DNA of 64,000 nt, from contig NC_045145.1 in NCBI RefSeq assembly GCF_008831285.2, forward strand, positions 23,746,802 through 23,810,801. Reading direction: 5' to 3'. The notes beneath the pieces were generated by a model. The model was not told where the DNA came from. It did no database searches and saw only the letters and a list, made by a program, of their open reading frames with translations. Made by a program: the position numbers and the translations under genes. This stretch comes from Nymphaea colorata. Taxonomy: Eukaryota > Streptophyta > Magnoliopsida > Nymphaeales > Nymphaeaceae. Positions 12,061 through 23,384 of the stretch are shown here, one piece after another (position 1 is the first letter of the stretch; each line of letters begins with the position of its first letter).

Positions 12061-12511
12061 TCCATATCCTATCAATTATTTTTCAATATGGCGTATATTT
12101 TTTCTTGTTGTCCTTACTTGCAGTCTTTATAGCTTCTGTTCGGAGAGGATGATCCATATGAAATATTCTTTACCTTATGCACACACATTTAATTTGTTTT
12201 ATCAACAACTCTACGTCGGCTGCAAACTTCTCAATGCCCGGGACAAAGTTTCGTGAAATCAAAATCAAATAATGAAAGGTAGAACAAAATTTCCACCAAC
12301 AAAGTATCCAGTACTAATAGTTAGCAGTTTTAAGCCCGGATATTTAGCTCGGAATAGCATGACTTCCAAATGCCAGGTGTAGGGGTCCATGTAGGAGGAT
12401 CCAAATGAAGACAAGGGAGTTTCTATGGAAGGATCATACACTGCGGGCGGGTCGCTACATAAACCCAGACCAGGTTCCCGATTTTCAGGAAAAAGGATGC
12501 GAAGTCGCTCA
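12061..12511. other. Spacer between hAT relic and palindrome
   Basis: No gene seen. The sequence does not appear in the flank on the far side of the palindrome, so it lies outside the duplicated unit. Confidence 0.5.
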
Positions 12512-12631
12512 CCGTCGGGTTTCCGGGTTTTATTTTTTTTCTTTTCTAATTTTTAATTTTTTACTCCGAGCAACTAAACTGCTTTTGCAGGTCCCGCGGA
12601 GCCTCTTCGGCGCCCCAGGGCATCGGTTTTG

Positions 12632-12634
<3 letters not shown>

Positions 12635-12664
<30 letters not shown>
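12635..12664. repeat. (AT)n microsatellite, left arm
   Basis: Counterpart of the longer tract at 18,279-18,340 in the other arm. Confidence 0.95.
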
Positions 12665-12666
<2 letters not shown>

Positions 12667-14033
12667 TAATCACCCGACGTTTCACAATCCCCCAAAGAAT
12701 TTCGTTTTTGATTTTTATATTTTTTAGAGAGGAAGAATCGAAGACTCAAAAAACATAATTTATTTATCTTTTTGGATCTATAAAAAAGTGGGTCATTCCT
12801 TAAGACGACGTGATGAAAAAATGATTCGTTCTTTAAGACGACCTTATGGCTCCGGAATTCCCGAAAGAGACTCCCTCAGTGAGGCTTCCCGGAATACACA
12901 GTGTGTGGCTTCCTTCTAGTTCTAGAGTGCAGCACCACCGATAGAGAAAGTTTGTATGTATCTTTAAAGGATTAGCTTTGGGCGTTTGGACTAATTGAAT
13001 CACACGATAAAACTATTCATGGAAGTTAGGTGTGGATAATGCAGAAACTTCTTCCGATGCAACGTATCTGGTGGCCGGGACGGTGAAGCATCCTCTCAGT
13101 CGCCGGACAAAGTCGATCGCAGGAGAATCGGCGAGAAATTGATTCACGCTCAGAAAGTGGAGAAATGGGACTTAGGAGGAAGACCTGGAACAAATCTGAG
13201 AACAGAAAAAGAAAAAGAAAACTGTGCACACGAAGTGATGATCAACTACCCATAATTAATATAACATAATCTTAAATAATTGCACCCACCAGCCTCAAGA
13301 ACAAAAAACTAAAAAATTTTGTGATTTTTAATCACAAAATCCAACTACTTCATTGCTTCACCCCACCATCGCCTTCGCGCCCAGGACGTCCTCGTCTCCA
13401 TCATCGGCAATGAAGTAACGATAAGTTCAACTAGTCCCAACACAGCTCTGGTAATAATGTTTTCCAAAGGGCACAAGTGGAGAGGTGAAATTGTGGCACG
13501 TTACAACTTTTTTTAACGAAGAATGATCCTTGAGGAGTCAATGAGATTATTTGTGTGGCACAAAAAATTCAACTGTAGGGTCAAAACTGGAAAGGCTGCC
13601 CCTATTACAGACATGGCCATCTTTTGTCTAGCAAAAGAAACAGCAAGTACATTTAAACCACCACGCTGAGCATAAATGCGACATGCATGAATGCTAAAGC
13701 TGAAAGAATGGCCATGAAGAATAGGCATTGGGACACAGAAATAAGGGAGGCAAAAGAATGCAAATTGAAGAGTGCATTTGTAAGGACACACATTGAGGAG
13801 CACCTTTATTTACAAAGGTACAAGTCACTAACAAATGCTATTCCCTAGTACAAAGGATATGGCTTTCATCAAGCTGGCATACCTAACGGAGCTAGTCCAA
13901 GCGTACTGAGGTTACCTACAGAAAATATAATATTTTGAATTTGTAAAGGTTCTGGTTCCAGAAACACAAAATATAAAAGAAACTGATAATCAAATTATTT
14001 CCAGTAGATATGTTATGGGGAAAAACAACTTAC

Positions 14034-14740
14034 CAGAAAAGCATCAAGACAAACACAGCATTTCTGTAGAAATTTTATAAAACCAAATAGCCAACACGCT
14101 GATAATTCCAGTGCCCTTGAACTAGCAATAACCTTTTCAAGAATCTGAACTGCCCCATTGCAAAATCTGAGGCCATAACTGCTTGGCGCCCCTCCTGCCC
14201 AGATATCCCAACTCCAACATCAGCCATTTGGATCATTGAAAACATCATTTCCCCCTGCAAGTAAACATAGATGAGTGAGGGTAACTCTCTAAGGTTGGAC
14301 AACGAAAATTTTTTTCCACAACAATTAGTGAACACTTTGACATAGTCACTGTAAGATAACACGGTAAAGCATGCACACATCAGCAATCAACTGAATCAAG
14401 ACTAATCTGAGGAGGAAAAAATCAGTCCACCACTATACTGCCGCCATCCCTGAACCCAGTTGCTTCATTCTTTAGAACTCTGAAGGGACGCAAGCATTTG
14501 CCAGTGTAAAGACACCCAGAAAATGAACAAGTCTATGCAGGAAACAGATGAACCGAAAAATTCTTCAGCAGTGGACATACATTTTACAGGCAACTACCAT
14601 CACCCTTAGCCAGCGTCAAATCATTGATCCTACTCTTAATTAGATCAACAACCCCAGCCTTTTGTAGAGGAGCAACACGACAGCAAACCACTACTTCACA
14701 GGAAATTGCCAAGTCAATCTTGATGATGCTAATGTATACC
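14034..14740 (-). pseudogene. P4-ATPase (ALA1-like flippase) fragment, left arm
   Basis: Minus-strand mirror of the fragment at 16,210-16,892. The upstream exon (about 14,740-14,598) encodes the VVVCCRVAPLQKAGVVDLI region. The downstream exon (14,254-14,034) encodes [19 protein letters not shown] and the start of the following membrane helix. The intervening intron (14,597-14,255) keeps GT and AG ends. This copy is more damaged than its partner. The GDGAND region has a lost base and an extra T, so the invariant Asp motif is out of frame. A TAA interrupts the helix coding soon after YLVL. The full enzyme, about 1,100-1,200 residues in plants, moves phospholipids between bilayer leaflets; only roughly 110 residues are represented here. 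Confidence 0.85.
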
Positions 14741-15426
14741 CTTTGGCTATTTTGTGGACCATATTAAGCAGGGCTGAAGAAATCATAATGAGAATCATAC
14801 TTCTATATAATTCGTAATGTTAAATACTGAAAGCCTGAAAAGAAGTCACATTAACAAGAAAAAGGTATTGCCGTATTAAGTATTACATTGAAAAATTTTA
14901 TCAAAAGCAGGTTCAATTGTCAAGACCCTTAGAAGAATGAACATTAAATGAGATGGTTGACTAAGCGATCTCATCTCAGCCTTTTCATCTTAGTCTAGTA
15001 CTTTATGAGAACAGAAATGACAAGAAACAAAATAAAGGCATGAAAACTAGATAAGCAAGAGGTGACAACCAAAAAATCCACATACTATGACAAAAAGTTG
15101 ACAAAATGTTCTCTCTTATCAGATACTCTCTCTTTTTGCATGAACTATGAAGTAGTTGTAACTCTTCTTAGAAGTAAAGCAAACACGATGGATTATATAT
15201 GACTTCTTTATGCCATGCTCATCCACCTTCTTCTTGCAAACCAAGCAAGAAGAAGAGAGCATGCCAACCATAAAGTGCAACTCCACCCCTAGGTAAATGC
15301 TTCACTTTAATAAAGTCACCGTCATGAACCTTTAGGTATTATATATCATGAAACTTTAGATATAACATAGGTACATTATATATATATGAGCATATTATAT
15401 ATAATATATATCTATAATATATCGTG

Positions 15427-15510
15427 AAAAGATATATATTATATATAATATCTATCTATAATATATCGTGAAAAGATGTATATTATATATAATGTGCTCA
15501 TATATATATG
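15427..15510. repeat. AT-rich loop of the palindrome
   Basis: An 84-bp unpaired centre made of TATATATTATATATAA-type repeats, with the module TATCGTGAAAAGAT occurring twice. The surrounding 15,370-15,560 is almost pure A/T and internally self-complementary. Such sequences can extrude cruciforms and are typical breakpoints for inverted duplication. Confidence 0.8.
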
Positions 15511-15696
15511 ACGATATATTATAGATATATATTATATATAACATGCTCATATATATAATGTGCTTATGTTATATCTAAAGTTTCGTGATATATAACACCT
15601 AAAGGTTCATGACGGTGACTTTATTAAAGTGAAGCGTTTACCTAGGGGTGGAGTTGCACTTTATGGTTGGCATGCTCTCTTTTCTTTGCCATTTTG

Positions 15697-15735
15697 TCTT
15701 CTCTCTCTCTCTCTCTCTCTAGATATATATATATA
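15697..15735. repeat. (CT)n plus (AT)n tract in right arm only
   Basis: A CT tract followed by AGATATATATATATA. The corresponding place in the left arm (about 15,190-15,250) has unrelated sequence of different length, so this is an arm-specific change. Confidence 0.8.
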
Positions 15736-16209
15736 GTACTTCTCATAATGTGCTTTACTTCTAGAAGAGTTACAACTACTTCATAGTTCATGCAAAAAGA
15801 GAGAGTATCTGATGAGAGAGAACATTTTGTCAACTTTTTTTCGTAGTATGTGGATTTTTTGGTTGTCCCTCTTGCTTATCTAGTTTTCTTGCCTTTATTT
15901 TGTTTCTTGTCATTTCTGTTCTCATAAAGTACGAGACTAAGATGAAAAGGCTGAGATGAGATCGCTTAGTCAACTATCTCATTTAATGTTCGTTCTTCTA
16001 AGGGGTCTTGACAATTGAAGCTGCTTTTGATAAAACTTGTCAATGTAATACTTAATAAGGCAGTACCTATTCTTGTTAATGTGACTTCTTTCCAGGCTTT
16101 CAGTATTTAACATTACGAATTAGATATAAGTATGATTCTCATTATGATTTCTTCAGCCCTGCTCAATATGGTCCACAAAAGAGCCAAAGGGTACACATTA
16201 GCATTATCA

Positions 16210-16892
16210 AGATTGACTTGGCAATTTCCTGTGAAGTAGTGGTTTGCTGTCGTGTTGCTCCCCTACAGAAGGCTGGGGTTGTTGATCTAATTAATAGTAG
16301 GATCAATGATTTGACGCTGGCTACAGGTGATGGTAGGCTGCTTGTAAAATGTATCTCCACTGCTGAAGAATTTTTAAGTTCATCTGTTGCCTGCATGGAC
16401 TTGTTCATTTTTCTGGGTGTCTTTACACTGACAAATGCTTGCGTCCCTTCTGAGTTCTGAGGAATGAAGCAACTGGGTTCAGGGATGGCGGCAGTATAGT
16501 GGTGAACTGATTCTTTCCTCGTCAGATTAGTCTTGATTCAGTTGATTGCTGATGTGTGCATGATTTGCAGTGTTATCTTACAGTGACTATGTCAAAGTGT
16601 TCACTGATTCTTGTGGAAAAAAATTTTCGTTGTACCAGAGAGTTACCCTCATTCATCTATGGTAACTTGCAGGGGCAAATGATGTTTCAATGATCCAAAT
16701 GGCTGATGTTGGAGTTGGGATATCTGGGCAGGAGGGGCGCCAAGCAGTTATGGCGTCAGATTTTGCAATGGGGCAGTTCAGATTCTTGAAAAGGTTATTG
16801 CTAGTTCATGGGCACTGGAATTATCAGCGTGTTGGCTATTTGGTTTTATACATTGTCTACAGAAATGCTGTGTTTGTCTTGATGCTTTTCTG
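16210..16892 (+). pseudogene. P4-ATPase (ALA1-like flippase) two-exon fragment, right arm
   Basis: The first exon (about 16,210-16,332) encodes VVVCCRVAPLQKAGVVDLI and ends within the hinge motif. The second exon (16,673-16,892) encodes the rest of the hinge, then [38 protein letters not shown] and the first part of a C-terminal membrane helix ([12 protein letters not shown]). Intron 16,333-16,672 begins GT and ends AG. Splicing it joins GATG to GGGCAAATGAT and restores the invariant G-D-G-A-N-D Mg-binding motif in frame. A second donor (GTAAGT) follows the second exon. P4-ATPases are about 1,100-1,200 residues; only roughly 110 are here, with no actuator or phosphorylation domain. It is a captured gene fragment, not a working gene. 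[19 protein letters not shown] points to the ALA1 branch. Confidence 0.88.
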
Positions 16893-18276
16893 GTAAGTTG
16901 TTTTTCCCTATAACATATCTACTGGAAATAATTTGATTATCAGTTTCTTTTATATTTTGTGTTTCTGGAACCAGAACCTTCACAAATTCAAAGTGTTATA
17001 TTTTCTGTAGGTAACCTCAGTACGCTTGGACTAGCTCCGTTAGGTATGCCAGCTTGATGAAAGCCATATCCTTTGTACTAGGGGATGTCATTTGTTAGTG
17101 ACTTGTACCTTTGTAAATAAAGGTGCTCCTCAATGTGTGTCCTTACAAATGCACTCTTCAATTTGCATTCTTTTGCGTCCCTTATTTCTGTGTCCCAATG
17201 CCTATTCTTCATGGCCATTCTTTGAGCTTTAGCATTCATGCATGTCTCATTTATGCTCAGCGTGGTGGTTTACTAGAAGAAATTTACTTGCTGTTTCTTT
17301 TGCTAGACAAAAGATGGCCATGTCTGTAATAGCCTTTCGAGTTTTGACCCTACAGTTGAATTTCTTGTACCACTCAATACTCTCATTTGAAAAAAAGTTG
17401 TAACGTGCCACAATTTCACCGCTCCACGTGTGCCCTTTGGAAAACATTATTACCAGAGCTGTGTTGGGACTAATTGAATTCATTGCCGATGATGGAGACG
17501 ACGACGTCGTGGGCGCAAACGGGACGGTGGGGTGAAGCAATGAAGTGGTTGGATTTTGTGATTAAAAATCACAATTTTTTTAGTTTTTTGTTCTTGAGGC
17601 TGGTGGGTGCAAGCCATTTAAGATTATGTTATATTAATTATGGGTAGTTGATCATCACTTTGTGTGCACAGTTTTCTTTCTCTTTCTTTTTCTGTTCTCA
17701 GATTTGTTCCAGGTCTTCCTCCTAGGTCCCATTTCTCCGCTTTCTGAGCGTGAATCAATTTCTCGCCGATTCTCCAGCGATGACTTTGTCCGGCGACTGA
17801 GAGGATGCTTCACCGTCCCGGCCACCAGATACGTTGCATCGGAAGATGTTTCTGCATTATCCACACCTGACTTCCATGAATAGTTCTATCGATTCAATTA
17901 GTCCAAACCCCAGAGCTAATCCTTTAAAGTATACATACAAACTTTCTCTATTGATGGTGGTGCACTCTAGAACTACAAGGAAGCCACACACTCTCACTGT
18001 GTATTCCTGGAAGCCTCACTGAAGGAGTCTCTTTCGGGAATTCCAGAGCCATATGCTCGTCTTAAGAAACGAGTCAATTTTTCATGTTGAATGACCCAAT
18101 CTAAAGTTAACTTCCGCTACAGCTAAACCCTAAATATGTGGTAGGGGCGGAGATTTCTTATACAATCCAAAAAGATAAATAAATTATTTTTTTGACCCTT
18201 ACTTTCTTTCTCTCTAAAAAAAATATAAAAAGCCAAAAACCAAATACTTGGGAGAAACGTCCGGTGATTAGGATAA

Positions 18277-18278
<2 letters not shown>

Positions 18279-18340
<62 letters not shown>
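18279..18340. repeat. (AT)n microsatellite, right arm
   Basis: A 62-base AT tract, about twice the length of its left-arm counterpart. Confidence 0.97.
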
Positions 18341-18343
<3 letters not shown>

Positions 18344-18446
18344 CAAAACCGCTCCTGCACCTATGAGGCTCCGCGGGACCCGCAAAAGCCGTTTAGTTGG
18401 GAGTACAAATTATAAAAGAAGAAAAAAAGAAAACCCGAAACCCTGA

Positions 18447-20898
18447 TTCGAAAGTTCCAGTTCGTCGCTGCTGCCTTATTCAGCAGCGATTTGAATCGGT
18501 TCACCAGAGATTCAATAAACTGATCCGATTCGAATCCTCCGATTCAGGCGGATTCATTTTTTATACTATTCACATAGATGATTTTAATGCTATGATAAGC
18601 CCAAATGATAAAACATATAGGTGCCCCAACCCTTCTTCACGTGCAGACTGTAAATAGAGCTCGTATGTTGTTTTTATAGCAAAAGTTTGAGGAGGAAGCC
18701 AATTTAAAGAATTTACGGGCCAACTGCTTTATGCAATTATATCTACCAAATAATATGAAAAATTATGGGGAACAGAATACATATTATTCTTGCAACAATA
18801 ACATATCGGCTCTGACCTGCACAAAGTCAGGTTACAGATCAATCACGTATAAGAGACATTTATTCTTGGTGATTAAGAATGGATGAGGTTGGTTACATGC
18901 TAAATTGGGAAGCGTGAAAAAAAGGTTAGGGAGTTAAATTCTTGACTGATCATTAGTGGGGAGAATCAAAGCGCCCATTGATATTTCATTTAAGGAAGCT
19001 CTAATTCAGTACAATGATGAAGGCATATGAGTGTTCCCCTCCACATGGATTCATCACATGATCTTAAGATACATCTGGATAAGAGGGGAGAGTCGACTTT
19101 CAAAAAGCATAAATGCTAGATATGTATAGGGTACTTATTTAGAAAAATCTGAATTCGAATTCACGGATCTCCTTGGTTATTTACTTCACATCTACTCTAG
19201 ATCTGATGGAACTTCGTATGAATCCTATCTGATTTCATAACATTTTTTTCATACCTAATTTTTTAAAACAATTCAATCAGTTTCTTTTTTTGGTATCTTA
19301 CCATTTAGAACAATTCAATCAGATATCTATCCAAATCCATTTCATTGACATTGTTTCGAAAAAAAAAATTGAAACGTAGGTAAAATAAGTTAATTTCAAG
19401 AACGTTCGAACACCCAATGGCGTGAATGAAAGCTCTCAACCTCTCTATTTTTTTAAATCCAACAATTTATAGCAATATCAGGCCCCACACAAACAAGGAA
19501 GTGCAGTCAACGTAGTAGGGTCGAAAGGCACCATGAGTGATGGAGGAAGAGGCTCCTATAAGCTACCTTCGTGTCATGACCTCCAGCTACGATCCTTATC
19601 TTCTGTCACTGCAGAAACCGACCGGTTTCCACCGTTTGCCATGTTCCACCCTCTCGTTTGACTTATTGGAAATATGAAATTGAAAAGAATTTTTAGAAAC
19701 TCATTTCAAGAATTAAAGAAATGAAAACAAAATGCAGATTTACAAGAAATAAATTTAAATCAAATGCTAGATAATTATATTATTTTCTCGATTCATACTC
19801 AATTGAGAGACAAGGAAAAAGAGAGAGCATGAGAGGGGCAAGAACCGGTTCACTTGGTTTTTACAAAGGACTTGGTTACTATATGCCACCTAACCTAATT
19901 TGTTGCACTACCTGTGAAAAGAGAGAGATTCGAAGAATGGACATGGAGCATTTTCTTTATAATATTAGTTCATGACTTTTATGTTTGTGTTTCTATTAAC
20001 CGTTAATTTAGAAAAAAATAGAAGGCTGAAGCTGTTACTTATAAGTTTGCCACTTAAAGGCACATATCAATTTCTATATATACCAATATGTGAAGTGTCA
20101 CATTTTCACTTAAAAAAATGAGATGGACCATTTTCAATATGGCTAGAGACCTATATCATTACTAAGTGAATATCTATTTTTTATATTAATATACATCCAG
20201 CCATACTTTCCTTTGTTACCTTTCCTATCTAAGTACCTATTTTGAACCAATAGATCAGTCAAAACATGAAATTTTGAACACTTATACTAGCTTTTGTTAC
20301 TTTTGGGTTTGAAATAGTGGTCATACTGAAAAGTGAAAACACAAAAATAGTGAGGAGAAATGCATGACAATACAAACAAGGAGAGTTGTACAATAAGCTG
20401 TGGAACTCATACATGTGGCTTTGAACATTCAAAAATGTATAGTACTAAGGTTGAAGAACATGACTTTGGATGACTGGCATTGTGAACCAATGAACGCTTT
20501 ATAGTACATAATATATGATATTTTTAGGAAAGAAACATTAATGGTAGGTGACCAAATATGTGGGGGGAAATATGAAAATAAATCTTTTTTTTATTTTCTT
20601 GAAACAGAGAAAAATTGTAAACTTTGGATTGTATGATCTTCCCTTATGACAATCGATATTATCCTTTTTTTAATTTGTTTTTCCAATCTTTGTCAAATTT
20701 GATTATCTGTGTTGCCAAAATAACTCAATAGTACTTATCCTGGCAGAAGAATTACACATTGGTGCCACTCAAAAGGAAAACAAAATTTAAAATATTAATG
20801 CCCCTTAGTCAATATTTTTTGGCTCCGTGTTCCAGTGGTCCTACTTTTATTGCCAAAAGAATTGAACTCACTAAACATCTAACCACCGAAAAGAGGAC

Positions 20899-20959
<61 letters not shown>

Positions 20960-22841
20960 AGGAGAAGGAAAACAAGTTCCGTCAGAAATTAAAGGGTAAA
21001 TGTTGAAATTGTGCCAGCTGTAGAGTCCCATATAGACGGGTATGATCAGTAACCCATACCAGCGTCCTCACAAAAGTTTTTATTTGATATTAGTATTCTA
21101 AAAAATTGCTCATTTATATATAATGATGCCCCTTAAGATCCGATCCCTTAAGATCCGATGTTTTTTAATTAGTGTCAAAGGCGGAGCCAGTGTATATTGT
21201 GACTGGTCTTATCGCTGAAGTTGGTAGAAGAATAAAACGCAAAAATCAGAAACAGTGAAAATGTAAACGTACTAAGGCTTTTGAGGATTTTCAATTGGAC
21301 TTATGGGGTTTTGACAAAAAATCCTGAAAAATTTGTTGAGAAAATACGGAACCCCAAGAAAGTTCCAGACCAGGCATCAAATACTTAGTTGGGTCAGGCT
21401 GGAAGCAATTGACCCATCTTCTAGAACCTCGGAATTTATTTAATGTTGAAAGGAATGCGTATGTTTTTGGAAGTTATATAATCAGTTGAATCAACTTATT
21501 CATCTATGGTCACAAAGTTCACATTGATGCCGTTGAAATAATAATAAAAATAACATTTTACATGATTGTGCTTGATTTTTCCAGGGACACAACCAACCGA
21601 AAACATTCGGTCATGTTTGACTTGACAATAAGTCCAATGAATTTTGTCCCCCGAAAACTTAGGTGCAAGTTACGCATCTTTTCTGAATTTTTAAAAGAAA
21701 AAAGAAAAGAAAGTGTACTTGAATTGGATCTGTCCTGGTTGTTTGGGTGGTCTGGACCTGGGTTTGTGTTTTCTTGAAGCATTGCCCAGGGTTCGGGTCC
21801 GAAATCTACTAAACTAGGAAGTGTTACATAGTTTGGCATAATTAATGTGAAATTAAAACCAAATTTCTGTTTTTTATCTACCTTGAAAATTCGGTGGTTT
21901 AGTTAATTACAATTTGAGTTTAGAATGACTGTGTTGGGTAATTTTTTCTTGTTGCTTTAAGTCTGTGGTCTTTGGTGGTGGCCTTCTCCTCCGCTCCCCG
22001 GCGGATGAATCGGACTGTGTGCTGGATCTGCTTTGAGACATCTGTGTCATTCATCTTCACATGTTGATGAAATCCACGTTCGCGATGGCCTCAGATCAGG
22101 ATTTCCTTCTCCTTCCGCCCAGAACCGAGAGGGAGACAGGGCAAGAGAGAGAGAGATAAAGAGAGCATGTCATATTGCCGCCGGATTTCTAGCCCGTCGT
22201 TCATGTACCGGTGTTCCTTTTGCAGGTCTCTCTACTTTAGCCTCTTGAGCCTCTTGAAGAGAACACAAAACCAATTTTTTCAAATTACAATTTTGCCACT
22301 GAAAGTCCTCATCGGAGAAGACGGGTTCATGTGAAAACATCGGTTCTTCTTATAGCACGTGTCCATCGCCAGCATCTTGTGCCAGACACATACTTGCGGT
22401 GGAAATTTTTGTCGGATATTTACAGCGAAGCCACCTTAGGTGTGTTGGGTAAGTCTGTTCCAAATCTTGAACAAATTTCATTGTTTCTCCTTTTGTGTCT
22501 TTTACATTGAAAAAAAAAAATTGACAGTTCTAACACCAAAGTATGAGCTCGATTATAGAGACCACAGACTTATAATAGATTGCATATGAAGTTGTAAGTT
22601 GCAAGAATTATAGGCTGGTTGGTTTAGGGTTTGGTGAGGGGAGTAAATGGGAGTGGGTATGTGAGGCTGACAGCTGCATGTATGAATGAGGCTGGTTTCT
22701 TAGCATTTCACCACTCGCCAAAAGAAGGGTTGGGTGAGTGGAAGCCACCCGAAGTCTTCTAGTCTGCTTGGTATAGAACTGGTTTGGGCAGCGATATGTC
22801 TGTTAATTCGAGTGTTACATTATCATATTTTGCATTTTAAA
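18447..22841. other. Non-coding stretch
   Basis: No gene or mobile-element protein is recognised. Beyond the microsatellite at 20,899-20,957, I see only AT-rich unique-looking sequence, with a GGCGGAGCCAG motif at about 21,180 that recalls hAT-type transposon ends. Confidence 0.5.
20899..20957. repeat. (TA)n microsatellite
   Basis: An uninterrupted TA tract of about 59 bases. Confidence 0.97.
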
Positions 22842-22846
22842 GGAAT
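22842..22846. repeat. Target duplication of copia 1 (left)
   Basis: GGAAT immediately before the LTR; repeated at 28,137-28,141. Confidence 0.92.
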
Positions 22847-23384
22847 TGTTGGAAAACGCGATGCGGCCCCTAAATATAACTCAGCTACAAACTCAAATTT
22901 ATGCGGAGAAAATCCAGCAGAGTCTGACGTCCAAAATGATACTCAATAATAACTTTGACAAAATATATTTAAACTATTTATTCATCAAAATAAACATTAC
23001 AGAAGGAGGCTCAAGAAAACTCACATCGGCTCACGTAGTAAGCTAAAACACCCAATGCCCTTGCAACACACACTTGAAACTTCAATACTCGAGCTCACGA
23101 AGTGAACAAACGAGCACACACTCAACTCACAAAGTGAGCACCCAAAATCACTCAACCTGATTTTTCTTACACACTTAACTTACTCTTTTTCACACTCTCT
23201 CAAAATGCCCAACGTCCCTATTTATAGGGAGAGGAAGTCGATGGATGAAGCTTCCACCAATTTCTACATTATATCATTTTTAACTTTTGTAATCATTACC
23301 TTTGGCTACCGACTTAAGAGACGAGGCTTCAAGATGATTCATGAGAGTCGGTGGTGACTCTTGAGTCGGTGATGACTCTTGACA
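22847..23384 (-). repeat. 3' LTR of copia 1
   Basis: 538 bp. On the plus strand it begins TGTTGGAAAACGCGATG and ends GATGACTCTTGACA, giving the canonical TG...CA ends. It matches 27,598-28,136 almost base for base. The purine tract GAGGGGGAGAT lies directly inside it on the minus strand. Confidence 0.95.

Larger units (their letters stand above)
12512..15426. repeat. Left arm of giant palindrome
   Basis: About 2.9 kb that recurs in reverse complement at 15,511-18,446. Collinear blocks include the GGGTTTCGGGTTTT-like outer edge, an AT microsatellite (30 bp here, 62 bp in the other arm), a GGAATTCC block with a CTTCCTTGTAGTTCTAGAG-like neighbour, the flippase fragment, and the block around CACTTTAATAAAGTCACCG next to the loop. 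The arms differ by scattered substitutions and indels, so the duplication is not brand new. Confidence 0.92.
15511..18446. repeat. Right arm of giant palindrome
   Basis: Reverse-complement partner of 12,512-15,426. It carries features that the left arm lacks or has shorter: a CT tract plus short AT tract at about 15,700-15,735 and a longer AT microsatellite at 18,279-18,340. Paired ORFs at 17,123-17,329 (plus) and 13,513-13,803 (minus) are simply mirror images, both starting MLLNVCPYKCTLQFAFF; that sequence is not recognised as a gene. Confidence 0.92.

Noticed and set aside
13513-17540. ORFs in both palindrome arms outside the flippase exons as possible genes
   Set aside because: They are mirror images through the palindrome, show no family resemblance, and differ by frame-breaking changes between arms.
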